A DNA stretch of 64,000 bases from Ruegeria sp. ANG-R (lineage in GTDB: Bacteria; Pseudomonadota; Alphaproteobacteria; Rhodobacterales; Rhodobacteraceae). Location of the stretch: positions 62,001 to 126,000 of the forward strand of contig NZ_JWLJ01000003.1 in assembly GCF_000813985.1 (NCBI RefSeq). Reading direction: 5' to 3'. The translations under genes were made by a program, and so were the position numbers. This document shows, in pieces, positions 16,282 through 24,741 of the stretch (its first letter is position 1; every line of letters begins with the position of its first letter). Under the pieces are notes generated by a model, which saw only the letters and a list, made by a program, of their open reading frames with translations, did no database searches and was not told the origin of the DNA.

Positions 16282-17645
16282 TCCGGCACGGCTCACTCAG
16301 GCTCAGGCTTTTCATTCTGATCCTGACGCCCTTGGTGCTTCTCGCGATCCTTCTTGGATATTGGCGCTACACCGTGGCCCAGCAAACGGCGCAGGAACTT
16401 TTTGATGACAGCCTGTTGTCCGCCGGTCTGGCCATTTCACGCGATGTGGCAGTGTCAGAAGGTGATGCCCTATCACCCTCCACGCGCAGCTTGATCCGCG
16501 ATGCATCGGGCGGAGAGATTTTTTATCACGTGACCGGACCCGGTGGCATCTACGTCACAGGGTATGCATACCCTCCGGCCGCTGCAAACCCGTCTGAGCA
16601 AGACGCGTACCAGCCGAGGTTTTTCGAGGCGATCTATCGGGATGAGCCGGTGCGCGTACTGAAAATGACCGAGCGCGTCACACTTGATAACCTGGTGGGC
16701 GATGCGACAGTAACAGCTTGGCAACGTGTTGCGGATCGCAACGCCTTCGCCAACGAACTGTCGATCCGCGCCGCGATCCTGATGGGTATCCTGCTGGCCA
16801 CCCTTGCTGTTGTCGTGTGGTTCGGGGTCGCACGCGGGTTGCGCCCCTTGTTGGATTTGCAGGATGCGATCGACCTACGCTCACCCGACGACCTGAGCCA
16901 GATCAAGCGCCCGGTCCCGGTCGAGGTTCATGGCATTGTTCAAACTCTGAACCGGCTGTTTGCGCAGGTCGAGCACAGTATCAATGCCCATCAGGTGTTT
17001 ATCTCAGAAGCTGCACATCAGTTGCGAAATCCGGCGGCGGCAGTCCAGTCCATGGCCGAGGCGCTGCGGGATGCAAAAACGGATGAAGACAAGGACAAAC
17101 GGATTATCGAGCTGGTGGCGGCAGCAAAAAACTCGGCCACGGTGGCCGAGCAGCTATTGTCGTTGGAGCGGTTGCGGCAGCCTACGCATCAGGATCAGAT
17201 GGACAAGATTGATTTCCGTGCGGTTGTAGAAGAGGCCTGCGCTGACATGGGCGTTCATATCCTCACAAAAGGGATCGATTTTGAAGTCACAATGCCAGAA
17301 TCAACAATCTTGGTCTCGGGAGATCGGGTCTTTTTGGCAGAGGCTATCAAAAACCTGCTGGACAATGCGCTTAAGCACGGCGGCGCTAAACTGAATCAAA
17401 TATCAGTTGTACTGCGTTGTGACGCGGGGAACGTCAAACTAACCGTATCTGATGACGGAACCGGCCTTTCACCCGACCAAAGCGAAGCCGTTTTCAGTCG
17501 ATTTTCGCAGCTGGAATATTCCGAAGGTAGCGGTTTAGGGTTGTCGATTGTCTCAGTTGTGGCGAAGCGTCACGGAGGAGTGGTCGCAATCAACCAAGTC
17601 GAAAAAGGGGCGAGCATTACGCTTGAGCTTCCCATAGCCCTGTAG
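16278..17645 (+). CDS. tctE: TctE-type sensor histidine kinase
   Basis: A 455-residue inner-membrane kinase starting at GTG that overlaps the tctD stop. A first membrane helix at about 10-32 is followed by a periplasmic sensor of about 130 residues (including GGEIFYHVTGPGG, typical of 2CSK_N/TctE sensors), then a second helix near 168-190 and a HAMP-like linker. The phospho-acceptor is His247 in EAAHQLRNP. The ATPase domain has NLLDNALKHG (N box), SDDGTGLSP (G1) and GSGLGLSIVSVV (G2). It is the partner of the adjacent response regulator for carboxylate-induced transport. Confidence 0.92.
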   Translation: MIRHGSLRLRLFILILTPLVLLAILLGYWRYTVAQQTAQELFDDSLLSAGLAISRDVAVSEGDALSPSTRSLIRDASGGEIFYHVTGPGGIYVTGYAYPPAAANPSEQDAYQPRFFEAIYRDEPVRVLKMTERVTLDNLVGDATVTAWQRVADRNAFANELSIRAAILMGILLATLAVVVWFGVARGLRPLLDLQDAIDLRSPDDLSQIKRPVPVEVHGIVQTLNRLFAQVEHSINAHQVFISEAAHQLRNPAAAVQSMAEALRDAKTDEDKDKRIIELVAAAKNSATVAEQLLSLERLRQPTHQDQMDKIDFRAVVEEACADMGVHILTKGIDFEVTMPESTILVSGDRVFLAEAIKNLLDNALKHGGAKLNQISVVLRCDAGNVKLTVSDDGTGLSPDQSEAVFSRFSQLEYSEGSGLGLSIVSVVAKRHGGVVAINQVEKGASITLELPIAL

Positions 17646-18591
17646 TTTGTTTCTATTTCTGCTCGGAACCCGAAACCTGTCACAATCAAAGAGAGTTTTT
17701 GCGATTTCAGTGAATGACCGGTTTCCGCCTTCGTGCAAAAAGCCACACTGTTTTACCGCCTCAATAGACAGGAAGACGTCGTTCGCTTCACAACTTAGCT
17801 ACGCAATGCGCAACTCATGAGTTAAACAAGTCATCGATGCCCCCGAAAGGCTCGGTGCTAAAAACAACCTCACCTGCAAAAGCTGAGAGCAACTAACGTT
17901 CAGCTTTGACGCTAGGACTGCGTGTTCGATCAGATGTCGACAATGTGACGTGTTATGACGAATGACCGCTTTCCCGGTCGTTTCAGCCCTCTGAGCCAAG
18001 TATCAATTTGGTCCTTTTGTCCGCATAGCCGCCGTTGGCTCCCTATTGTTGACTTCGGATGTCCGCTACGAGCCCACAAGTGCACAATGCAGCGGTGTGC
18101 ACGAACGGCCGCTTTGGCTGATTGCCTATCCGTCCACCTCTCGGACTGTGTCTAAACGGCCCTAAGCCGACCTTGGACGTGGGCCGCCAATGCTGCATTC
18201 GCAGCCTGCTTTGCTGACATTCGCTGCGAACGCATCGCTGCAGCTGGTTCAGGCGACTGAAAAGCGGACATTACCGCCGTTGCCGTTCCCTGTGTTTGCT
18301 GGCGCAGCATCTGTTCGTAGGTGCCGCACACTTGTCGCTGCATTGCAGCCGATGCCGCCAAAGCGGTCATTGAAAGCCACTTCGAGGGATGAGATTCAAA
18401 CCGCTCTTTCGCCGCGAACAGAATCAACCATCGAGGAGCGGGCTTAGCCGACATTAGCTGCGCCAGCAAATTTGCTAGTCAGGTGAACTGGTGGTCGTGG
18501 GACAAAGCCAGCTGACGAATACCTTTACCATCCACCTGAAATTTGTAGACTTAAGACAGACTGACGCTAATTCTTTTGCTCCGCAGCGCTA
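17646..18591. repeat. Gene-free spacer rich in short interspersed words
   Basis: About 950 bases hold no convincing gene. Related short words recur in both orientations: AATGACCGGTTTCC near 17713, AATGACCGCTTTCCC near 17962, GATGTCCGCTA near 18058, GGCCGCTTTGGC near 18109, GCTGACATTCGCTGCG near 18216, AGCGGACATTACCGCC near 18263, AAAGCGGTCATTGAAAGCC near 18360 and GCCGACATTAGCTGCG near 18449. The 105-codon frame on the minus strand here consists of these words and is not credible. They may be degenerate interspersed repeats or remnants; a non-coding RNA role is not shown. Confidence 0.5.
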
Positions 18592-19578
18592 TTGGGACGA
18601 ATTTTTTTGGTGACGCCTTCTTCAGAATTGCTGGCTGTTTCACGCCGCTGGTTCAAAACTAATCTCGAAGGTGGTCAGTACACGCCGCGCAATTTCTTAT
18701 CGGATAGCGATTTCCTACGGCTGCTGGGAACGGCACCTGGTGAGAACTGGAGCGGGGATGACGTCCGAGAGGCAGCGGCGGAGTTTTTTCAGGAAACGCC
18801 CGATGTCCTTCATTATGAGGAAAGCTTCGCTGAAGCATTTGAAGATGGTGATATCGGATGGTCTCTGTTCATTCACAAAGTTACGTGGGCGGGTCGCGCA
18901 GATAGGCCTGTCGAGATTAGGGATACTCTGATTTTTTACCTTGAGGACGGCAGTTGGAGAATTATCCATCGCCATGGTTCGGTGCCGATGGCAAATCAAG
19001 AGATGATGGGAAAGGAACAAACAGGAATTGCCGAGTTGGCGGAAGCGGCGCGCCATGGCACATCGATTGAACAAACTGAAGGCCTCGCTTCGATCATGTT
19101 CACTGACGTGGTGGCTTCCTCAGTTTTGGCGAATACACTTGGCGACCGCGCTTGGTCTGCCAAAGTTAATTCGCATTTCAAGAAGCTCAGGCAAATTATT
19201 GAATCGAGCGGAGGTCAGTTCGTCAAATCGCTAGGAGACGGAACGATGTCGTCTTTTTCGTCTGCCCGGTCGGCGCTGTCGGCGGCTGCTGAGATACAAC
19301 AAACTCTAGCGCAGGAAAGTGAAGAGCCGAGACTGGCGGCACGAATTGGGATTCATGCTGGCGATGTCGTGCAAGCAAGCGAAGATTTCTTTGGTACTGT
19401 GGTGAATGTCGCGGCGCGCATTGCTGCAGAAGCAGACCGTGGTGAAATCTTCGTATCGGATGTCACTCGCTGGTTGGTTGGGGACGATCCAGAATTGCGG
19501 TTTGAAACTTTGGGCAGCTACGACCTGCAGGGTCAGCCCGAAAGAAGTGTATTGCACAGCCTAGATTGGCGATCCTGA
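18592..19578 (+). CDS. Class III adenylate/guanylate cyclase with SnoaL-like N-terminus
   Basis: A protein of about 322-328 residues. Residues ~40-130 look like an SnoaL/NTF2 fold (FFQETPDVLHYEESF and DTLIFYLEDGSWRIIHRHGS). A class III nucleotidyl cyclase domain follows. The metal Asp is in SIMFTDVVASSVLAN, the second in KSLGDGTMSSFSS, and the transition-state Asn and Arg in GTVVNVAARIAAEAD, so it should be active in making a cyclic nucleotide. No membrane segment is seen. Starts are TTG at 18592 or GTG at 18610; no ATG lies in the open region after the stop at 18568. It is monocistronic. The N-terminal domain probably senses a ligand or mediates dimerisation. Confidence 0.85.
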   Translation: MGRIFLVTPSSELLAVSRRWFKTNLEGGQYTPRNFLSDSDFLRLLGTAPGENWSGDDVREAAAEFFQETPDVLHYEESFAEAFEDGDIGWSLFIHKVTWAGRADRPVEIRDTLIFYLEDGSWRIIHRHGSVPMANQEMMGKEQTGIAELAEAARHGTSIEQTEGLASIMFTDVVASSVLANTLGDRAWSAKVNSHFKKLRQIIESSGGQFVKSLGDGTMSSFSSARSALSAAAEIQQTLAQESEEPRLAARIGIHAGDVVQASEDFFGTVVNVAARIAAEADRGEIFVSDVTRWLVGDDPELRFETLGSYDLQGQPERSVLHSLDWRS

Positions 19579-20097
19579 CCGCACCGAGAATTCTCAACAT
19601 CTTGAAAGCCGGTTTGGGTTTCAGTGACAGATCTAGCCGCCTCCTGCCCGAACTTCGGCTCCTGATTTATGAACGATCAAGCGTTAAGCGAAGCGTCGCA
19701 AGATCAAAGGTTTGGCTCGATAAATAGATGACCGGTTCCATTCTGCCTGAACCAAGGGCTATTCTGCACGGTCATTGCGCGGCAGTGAGCCCAGCGTGTT
19801 TAATGCTGCGGTCTGGACGAATGACAGGTTTTCATTCGTTGCCGAAAATCTAGCGAGGCCAAAGTCGTTTGTTTATGACAGATCGTCATTCGCTGAATGG
19901 CCGACCAGCTTGGCTATCTAGCTGCTGTAGGCTATAGGTGTCTACACGGTCGGCAGACACCGAGGCGTCGCTGCTCCTGTGGGAGAGCTAAACCTGCCAT
20001 CCTGACCAACGGCATCGCATCTATTCCCTCTGATATGAGCGCCGCGTCATTAAGCCAGCGACCGATGATAGCTAATGGCGCTTGACTTGGATGAACT
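19579..20097. other. Spacer without a gene
   Basis: The 519 bases carry no supported reading frame. Words such as GAATGACAGGTTTTCATTCG and CAGATCGTCATTCGCTGAATGG echo the interspersed words upstream. A 7-bp inverted repeat (GGTGTCT at 19937-19943, AGACACC at 19955-19961) has no T-tract. Confidence 0.5.
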
Positions 20098-20427
20098 ATG
20101 CCGAAGACTTCCTTGCCGCTTCGAGCGGACGACTTGACGACTTTTGTGCGTGCCCTCTCTGATCAGTTGGGTGACGCAAGCTCATCTCACCTTACCCTCA
20201 TAAATATGGCCGCGCGCGCCGCAGGCTATCAGAATGTGCAGCATATGCGCTCTGCACACGCGGCGGAGCAAAGGCTGGAACGCGTATCTCAGGAAACTCC
20301 TGCCGACGCCCGCACAGTCGAGCGTGCGTTGCATCAATTCGATAACTTGGCACGTCTCAAACGATGGCCTTCCAAGCGAAGCATCCAGACGCTTGCTCTT
20401 TGGGCGCTGTGGGCAACGACAGTCTGA
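20098..20427 (+). pseudogene. DUF2087-type protein, truncated at the 3' end
   Basis: The 109-codon frame matches the N-terminal half of DUF2087 proteins. It has a regulatory-looking helix (TTFVRALSDQLG), then LTLINMAARAAGYQNVQHMR, then ARTVERALHQFDNLARLKRWPSKR and TLALWALWA. In intact members this is followed by a domain of about 70 residues with FGDHALLRREL-like and YRRV-like motifs. Here the frame ends abruptly after ALWATTV, because the sequence switches at about 20412 to RTX-type DNA in another frame. The junction looks like a deletion or recombination product. Whether the stub is translated is unknown. Confidence 0.65.
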
Positions 20428-20942
20428 CTGCGTGGTTCGGTGACGATATCCTGCATGGTGGCGAAGGCGATGATATTCTTGAGAGTTGGCTCGGATATGA
20501 TCAACTGAATGGTGGCGCAGGTGACGATACTCTGATCAACATCGGCTATACGTGGTTTCGGTTTACACATGAAGGTTGGATAGAGGTCGAAGAAGCTGGT
20601 AACGGCGTTTACAACGGCGGAGATGGGATACCGTCAACTGCGTCGTGGACAGCATGGGCAACGGAAACTTGTTCGTCCCGGCCAATGCTGTCTGTGTTCG
20701 GCAGACCTTCCATAAGCAATTTGAACGGTTCAAGGAAAGCAACCTTGTCCGGCACTGTGTCTGCGCTGGGCGATGCGCCTGCTGACCCGGATGCGCCTTT
20801 GCGTCCGGGCAAGCCGGGCGGGCGGCGCAGTCACCGGACATTTCATAAAAGTGCGCGACACAACTTGTGGATTGGCAGCTTCATGAAAACACGCTGGCCT
20901 CTTGCTCAACTACTGACGCATTTGTCAATCATGATCGTGTGA
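20364..20942 (+). pseudogene. RTX calcium-binding nonapeptide fragment
   Basis: In this frame, bases 20412-20546 encode five consecutive nine-residue units beginning GNDSL, GDDIL, GDDIL, GYDQL and GDDTL. They include HGGE and NGGA turns in phase, the hallmark of RTX (GGxGxDxUx) beta-roll repeats of secreted proteins. A sixth degenerate unit (GNGVYNGGDG) follows, and then the similarity may continue in the +1 frame (DTVNCVVDSMGNGN). The N-terminal codons overlap the DUF2087 remnant in another frame, and the 3' end overlaps the convergent lysR gene. This is a broken fragment of a larger RTX gene, with no secretion signal of its own. Confidence 0.65.
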
Positions 20943-21795
20943 CAAGCCAATCCTCAACCTCTCGAACCTCAGAACGGGTCCTGCTGGTGTGCTGGACGTC
21001 GATAAAGTAGCCATGGGTCGGGGCGATACGCTCATCAAAAATCCGAACGACCCTGTTTTCTGCCAGATCCTGGTCAATCAGTGGAAGCCAGCCAATGATC
21101 GCGCCCTGACCTTCGGCCGCGCCGCGCAGCAGCACGTTTGCGTCCTCGAAGATCGGCCCGTAGAGTGGGTCGGTTGTTGAAACGCCCATTGCCTCAAACC
21201 AGTCGAGCCATCCCCAGTGATTTCTTTGATGCAGCAGGGGCAGGGTCAACAGATCCTTGGGATGTTCGATAGGTCCTCGTGTGGTGACGAATTCTTCGGA
21301 TGCTATGGCAACGGGGCTAAGCTCAAGCAGCTTGACTGCATCACCTGTCATATCTGCGATGCGATCCCAACGGATGACAATATCAACATTCTCGCGGTCC
21401 CGCGCGCCGGGATGAAGGGCTGGTACGACTTCCAATTCGATCTCACGATGGGCTCCCCAAAAATCACTAAGCCTCGGCATAAGCCAGCGCGCGGTAAAGA
21501 TCGGTCCCGCCGAAACTCGAACCGCTTTGCGTGCGTTTCGACGCAGGGACCCAATCGCAGTGTCCAAAAGGCCAAAGGCTTGAATGGTCGCATCGGCCAA
21601 ACGCCTGCCTTCGTCTGTCAGGACGACGTCTCGCCCTTCGCGCCTGAAAAGCTTGACACCAAGCTGGTCCTCCAACCCACGAATATGATGACTGATCGCT
21701 GTCGGGGTCACGGTGAGGTCCGCCGCAGCTGCTCGAAAACTACCGTTTCGGGCGGCGGCGTCAAAGGCACGTAAAGCTGCAAGAGAAGCTGTCAC
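20929..21795 (-). CDS. LysR family regulator, GcvA-like
   Basis: A 288-residue LysR regulator. The N-terminal helix-turn-helix reads ALRAFDAAARNGSFRAAAADL, then TPTAISHHIRGLEDQLGVKLF. The effector domain includes VSAGPIFTARWLMPRLSDFW, a signature of the GcvA branch. It lies divergent from the MttB-like gene with about 110 bases between them, a classic arrangement for control of the demethylation operon at 21905-32704. GcvA relatives control glycine cleavage and one-carbon genes, in keeping with two GcvT-fused enzymes downstream. The inducer is unknown. Confidence 0.88.
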   Translation of the reverse strand: MTASLAALRAFDAAARNGSFRAAAADLTVTPTAISHHIRGLEDQLGVKLFRREGRDVVLTDEGRRLADATIQAFGLLDTAIGSLRRNARKAVRVSAGPIFTARWLMPRLSDFWGAHREIELEVVPALHPGARDRENVDIVIRWDRIADMTGDAVKLLELSPVAIASEEFVTTRGPIEHPKDLLTLPLLHQRNHWGWLDWFEAMGVSTTDPLYGPIFEDANVLLRGAAEGQGAIIGWLPLIDQDLAENRVVRIFDERIAPTHGYFIDVQHTSRTRSEVREVEDWLVTRS

Positions 21796-21904
21796 GGGAA
21801 TCCAAATGATGAGTTTTTCTCATTCATTGCTGAGAACGTTGCTTTTGTAAACTGCGCTATTTCCGGTGCATGATAGAATTGTATAAACCTAAGCTCATGA
21901 ATCG

Positions 21905-23446
21905 ATGACCAAGGAAAACCGTCGGCGCGGCCGCAAAGACCGCCTAAAGCAGGTCTCGGATTCTGACCCGAAGCCACCGGTCTGGCCGGGGGTAGTTGGG
22001 GGGCGTCTCAAACCGCTCTCGCCTGATGAAGAGAGTATGGTTGAGGAAGCCGCATACAAGCTTCTTGAAGACCTGGGGCTCAGTCAGGCTATTCCCTCGA
22101 TGATCGAAAAAGTCACGGCTGCTGGCGGGTCCATGACGGATGATGGTCGGCTGTTGTTCCCGCGCGCGCTGGTGAAGTGGGCGATAGACGGAGCGCGGCG
22201 AGGGTTCACCTTGTGTGGCCAGCGTGCGGAAAATGACCTGAAGATTGAAGTCGCCCGCGTGTATATGTCTACCGGCGGCGCCGCACCCGGCGTGTTTGAT
22301 CTCGACACTCATGCGTATCGCGACTCGACATTGCAGGACCTCTATGATGCTGCGCGGATCGTGGACCGGATGGAGAACATCCACCATTTTAGCCGGCCGG
22401 TTGTGGCGCGTGATGTCGAAGATACCGCATTGATGGATCTGAACACCGCATATGCCTGTCTTGCGGGCACATCCAAGCACGTTTCGATCTCAGTAACCGA
22501 GCCGCAAAACGTCGCCGATATTGCAGAGCTCTGCTATGAAATCGCCGGCGGAGAAGCAGTGTTTCGCGCACGGCCTTTCCTGACGGTCATGGTGTGCCAT
22601 GTAGTCCCGCCCATGCGCTTTGCCGAAGAAGCCTGTGAGGTGCTGGAGTTGGCCATCAAGGCCGGGTTTCCGGTGCAACTGATCAGCGCCGGTCAGGCCG
22701 GGGCCACCAGCCCGGCAACCATTGCCGGATCTCTGGTGCAGGCAGTGGCGGAGACACTCGCAGGTCTGGTGTTTGCGCGCTTGGTCGATCCTGACGTCCG
22801 CGCGATCTTTGCCCCTAAACCCCTTGTGGCCGACCTGCGCACCGGATCGATGAGCGGCGGCGGAGGCGAGCAGGCCATCCTGATGGCGGGTGCGGCGCAG
22901 ATGGGGCGGCGATGGGATTTGCCGACAAGCTCGATCGCGGGGATCACCGATGCAAAGAGATTGGATGCCCAGTACGGGGCAGAGAAATCGCTAGCAGTGA
23001 CAATGGCGGCACACGCCGGGTCAAATATCATTACTCAGGCCGCCGGTATGATGTCGAGCCTATTGGGCGTGAGCCATGCGGCCTATGTCAGCGACAACGA
23101 CCTATTGGGTAACATCCTGCGCACTGTACGCGGCATCGAGGCAACGCCTGAGAATATCGCCGCAGATGTCATCGCAGAAGTCTGCCGGGGTGAAGGGCAC
23201 TATTTGGGTGAGCAGCATACGTTCAGCCGTATGAAGTCAGACTACTACTATCCCGTGATCGGCGACCGACGCGCACCCCGGGAATGGCAGGATGATGGCG
23301 CGCAACGGATTGGCGATATTGCGCGTGAAAAGACGCGCGAAATCCTGAGAGAGCACTTTCCGATCCACCTGTCCGACGATGTCGATCATGCACTCAGAGA
23401 GAGGTTCGATATTCGTCTGACACGTAGCCAGCTAGGGCGCAGATGA
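21905..23446 (+). CDS. MttB family corrinoid-dependent methyltransferase homologue (non-pyrrolysine)
   Basis: A 513-residue member of the trimethylamine methyltransferase family (COG5598). These barrel enzymes move a methyl group from a quaternary or tertiary amine to a corrinoid protein. The glycine-rich GAAPGVFDLDTHAYR and PVQLISAGQAGATSPATIAG segments are family features. The frame is uninterrupted, with no in-frame amber codon, so it is not a pyrrolysine enzyme; characterised relatives demethylate glycine betaine, proline betaine or carnitine. No cognate corrinoid protein or RamA-type activator is in the window, so the methyl acceptor is unclear. It opens a six-gene operon; its stop overlaps the next start. 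Confidence 0.85.
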   Translation: MTKENRRRGRKDRLKQVSDSDPKPPVWPGVVGGRLKPLSPDEESMVEEAAYKLLEDLGLSQAIPSMIEKVTAAGGSMTDDGRLLFPRALVKWAIDGARRGFTLCGQRAENDLKIEVARVYMSTGGAAPGVFDLDTHAYRDSTLQDLYDAARIVDRMENIHHFSRPVVARDVEDTALMDLNTAYACLAGTSKHVSISVTEPQNVADIAELCYEIAGGEAVFRARPFLTVMVCHVVPPMRFAEEACEVLELAIKAGFPVQLISAGQAGATSPATIAGSLVQAVAETLAGLVFARLVDPDVRAIFAPKPLVADLRTGSMSGGGGEQAILMAGAAQMGRRWDLPTSSIAGITDAKRLDAQYGAEKSLAVTMAAHAGSNIITQAAGMMSSLLGVSHAAYVSDNDLLGNILRTVRGIEATPENIAADVIAEVCRGEGHYLGEQHTFSRMKSDYYYPVIGDRRAPREWQDDGAQRIGDIAREKTREILREHFPIHLSDDVDHALRERFDIRLTRSQLGRR

Positions 23447-24741
23447 TGCCAAATAATGTCGATTTCGCCAAGCGTGCACGCGCCGTCATGCCTGGTGGTG
23501 TTAGTCACGAACTGCGCTACAGAACCCCACATCCATCCTATTTTATTCGCGCATCGGGCGCCGAGAAGTGGGACGTCGAGGGCAAGCGATATATCGACTT
23601 CAAACTAGGTGCTGCCAGCCAGATCCTCGGTTATGCACACCCAGACATAGCCGAGGCTGTTTCCCGCCAAATGACCGAAATGCCTTATACCGGCGACTGT
23701 CATCCCCTGGAGGTCGAGTGGGCCGAATGGCTGTGCCGCTTGTTCCCCTCGGCTGAGTGTGTGCGTTTTACCGGTTCCGGCACTGAAGCCACGATGCTGG
23801 CTTTGCGCCTTGGTCGCGCCCATTCTGGCCGCGACAAGGTGCTGCGTATCGATGGGCATTTCCATGGCTGGCATGACATGTTGCTCAAAGGTTCAAAACC
23901 TGATGCGAATACACCGCCATCGCTCGGAATCCCTCAAGTGATCAGCGACTTGGTCGTAGTGGCACCGCCCAATATCAATTCAATTGCTGAGATACTGGAG
24001 CGTGACCCCGGAATTGGAACGATCTTTGTCGAAGCTTCGGGCGCGAACTACGGCTCTGTCCCGCTGCCCAAGGGGTTTTTGCCTGCGATCAGGGCGCTGA
24101 CCAACGACACCGGCCATGTGCTGATTTTCGACGAAGTGATTACGGGCCTGCGCTGGTCACCTGGCGGCCGTCAGGCGCGTGATAATGTGGTCCCTGATCT
24201 CACCACACTGGCCAAAGTCGTGACCGGTGGGCTCCCTGGTGGCGCGGTGTGCGGCAAGGCCGAAATCATGGAGCTGCTCAGCCCTGCAAATTCGCGAGAT
24301 GGACTTGCGCCGCCAGTTAGCCACAAGGGTACGTTCAATGCGGCGCCGATGGTGGCGGCAGGTGCGGTAAAGGCGATGGAGATCCTCTCGACCGGTGATG
24401 TGCAGCGCCACGCCGATGCCATGGCTGCCCGACTGCGCAATGGCTTCAACGCCGCTTTCGCGCGCAACGATGTGCAGGCGCTGGCCTACGGCGACAGCTC
24501 AACCTGCCATCTGTATTTTGGTCGGCGATCCATCGAGGGCCTTGATGCAGCAACGATCCGTCGCACACCACCCGCTCTGATCAAGGCATTGCGTGATGGG
24601 CTGCTCGACCGGGGCGTTGATTTCATGTCCTTCACCTCGTGCGTCACGGGTCTGCCCCACACGCCTGCACTGATCGACGAGGCAGTGAGCATTTTCGATG
24701 ACACCCTGGCCGTGCTCACCGGGGACGGAGTATTGCAATGA
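23443..24741 (+). CDS. Class III aminotransferase, glutamate-1-semialdehyde-aminomutase-like
   Basis: A 432-residue PLP enzyme of fold type I. VRFTGSGTEATMLALRLGRA binds the PLP phosphate, FDEVITGLRWSPGG carries the Asp that contacts the pyridine nitrogen, and TTLAKVVTGGLPGGAVCG carries the Schiff-base Lys. This pattern matches HemL-like aminotransferases used in catabolism rather than true HemL, since the gene lies inside an amine-degradation operon. The two adjacent ATG codons at 23443 overlap the mttB-like stop. Its 3' end overlaps the next gene by 4 bases. The substrate is probably an amino acid or amino-aldehyde produced by demethylation; this is inferred. Confidence 0.85.
   Translation: MMPNNVDFAKRARAVMPGGVSHELRYRTPHPSYFIRASGAEKWDVEGKRYIDFKLGAASQILGYAHPDIAEAVSRQMTEMPYTGDCHPLEVEWAEWLCRLFPSAECVRFTGSGTEATMLALRLGRAHSGRDKVLRIDGHFHGWHDMLLKGSKPDANTPPSLGIPQVISDLVVVAPPNINSIAEILERDPGIGTIFVEASGANYGSVPLPKGFLPAIRALTNDTGHVLIFDEVITGLRWSPGGRQARDNVVPDLTTLAKVVTGGLPGGAVCGKAEIMELLSPANSRDGLAPPVSHKGTFNAAPMVAAGAVKAMEILSTGDVQRHADAMAARLRNGFNAAFARNDVQALAYGDSSTCHLYFGRRSIEGLDAATIRRTPPALIKALRDGLLDRGVDFMSFTSCVTGLPHTPALIDEAVSIFDDTLAVLTGDGVLQ

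Noticed and set aside
18152..18469. 105-codon open frame on the minus strand in the large spacer
   Set aside because: Its codons consist of the recurring GCGGACATT-type words; there is no ribosome-binding site or family match.
21905..23446. Possibility that the MttB homologue is a pyrrolysine enzyme
   Set aside because: There is no in-frame amber codon and no pyl gene in the window.
23443..24741. Assignment of the aminotransferase as HemL
   Set aside because: Its position inside a catabolic operon and divergence in substrate-loop residues argue against a haem-biosynthesis role.
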